From: Apophysomyces variabilis
Taxonomy: Eukaryota > Mucoromycota > Mucoromycetes > Mucorales > Mucoraceae
Length of the DNA stretch: 52,762 nucleotides
Assembly (NCBI GenBank): GCA_002749535.1
Contig: MZZL01000373.1
Coordinates: 1-52,762 of the forward strand
Direction: 5' to 3'
The notes under the pieces are model-generated. The model searched no databases and was not told the origin of the DNA. It saw only the letters and a program-made list of their open reading frames with translations. Below are positions 51,941 through 52,762 of this stretch, piece after piece (positions within the stretch are counted from its first letter, which is position 1; the number at the start of each line of letters is the position of its first letter). Position numbers and translations under genes: made by a program.

Positions 51941-52762
51941 TGGAAGTCTAAACAACATTGTCATGATCATTTTAAAAATTACCAAAATACATTGGAGAAC
52001 TTATGAGTATCTGTTAAAGAAAAGAAAAAACTCCTTGCATTACGGAGAGTGTTATATAATGATTTACTTGTAAATGTATCTACTATAAACTAGATAGCAT
52101 AGCAACTGTCTATATTTGAATTCTTTAACTGAGACTATATCTGCTATACCATTTAAATCTATATAAAACACATAGTACCTTGATTAATGTTCAATTGTTT
52201 TCCATAGAAGAACTATAAAGGCAGCGTTAATACTTAGTGCTAAGTATTACTAAACTATATGAGCAGATTATAGCCTATAAAGACATGAAGGCTGCGACCT
52301 TGAAGGGATTCAAGGCGTTTAAGATCCCTAGCGCACAGCGGCAAGGCCATATTCAAACTCTGAGTATATAAAAATGGCATACAGCCAAGAGCTGATAAGG
52401 AAAGAAACCCTATGATGGTTTGCTATTTTGAGATAACCTATAATTGCAGGCTACTTTGGCCTGCCTCTGAACACTGATTTGGATGCAATCTCTACTGTCT
52501 CAGAGTTCAACCTCAAATTTATACTGGTAAAAAACCATTTAAAAGTGATGTTAAACATTACCAAAACGCATACATAGAATGACAATGGTCGTTGCAGATA
52601 TAATATTGATGAGTTTGTATACATTCACTGCAGTTGAAAGGACGTTTTACCCACGTTTTACCCACGTTTTACCCACCTTCTATACCGTTATTAATTGGAT
52701 AAAACAGTATGTGTCAGACGTAATTACATTAATGCTATTGGACTAAGTTGTATGCATTTAAC
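51941..52762. other. A+T-rich tail without genes
   Basis: This is the VPS41 3' flank and beyond. No coding exon is seen. It includes the 11-bp tandem repeat at 52642. Confidence 0.55.
52642..52674. repeat. Three copies of an 11-bp tandem repeat
   Basis: Three perfect adjoining copies of ACGTTTTACCC, then a partial ACC. It is a short minisatellite in non-coding DNA. Confidence 0.9.

Overview
This window is nuclear DNA from a fungus, most likely an early-diverging one (Mucoromycota, Mucorales-like). The genes are close-packed, are cut by many 45-100 bp GT-AG introns and sit in A+T-rich spacers. They encode eukaryotic housekeeping proteins such as Stm1/SERBP1, eIF2-beta, ubiquitin-L40, Ran and Vps41. 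A membrane glycosyltransferase fused to an alginate-lyase-type domain and a large Sel1/FAR1-like/MACPF-associated protein point to the Mucoromycota. The species assignment is inference.

Layout. 0-2 kb: tRNA-Lys(CUU) and a cluster of small inverted repeats. 2-9 kb, all minus: an Stm1/SERBP1 ribosome-associated protein, a secreted dipeptidyl-peptidase 5 and a GPI-anchored PLC-like phosphodiesterase. 10-18 kb: a pallidin-like BLOC-1 subunit (plus), converging on eIF2-beta (minus), then the glycosyltransferase/polyuronate-lyase fusion and an AAAP amino-acid transporter (both minus). 17.6-20.9 kb is a gene-free stretch. 21-26 kb: a copper-fist transcription factor (plus) ends 45 bp from a convergent Gln-rich disordered protein (minus), followed by a secreted GH18 chitinase (minus). 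28-33 kb: ubiquitin-L40 (plus) converges on Ran (minus), then a CHID1-type GH18 protein (minus). 34-40.5 kb: a single-pass membrane protein with an octapeptide repeat (plus), purine nucleoside phosphorylase (minus), a Rho-type GTPase (minus) and a GILT-like thiol reductase (plus). 40.6-45.7 kb: one 12-exon gene whose exons join in a single open frame of 1,525 codons. 46.8-52 kb: PBDC1 (minus) is divergent from VPS41 (plus), then an A+T-rich tail with a small tandem repeat.

Genes were rebuilt by reading both strands and joining exons at GT-AG sites (one GC-AG) that keep frame and match known families. Several contain tiny exons of 9, 14 or 21 nt. Themes shared by neighbours are the cell surface and wall (two GH18 proteins, glycosyltransferase/lyase fusion, DPP5, PLC-like protein, Rho GTPase) and the endolysosomal system (BLOC-1 subunit, GILT-like reductase, VPS41). 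There is no evidence of functional clustering beyond that. The strongest candidate for something new is the 40.6-45.7 kb gene. It carries tandem MACPF-family-like modules with repeatedly placed phase-1 introns, followed by a FAR1-like zinc-finger region, a MIR-like region and Sel1 repeats.
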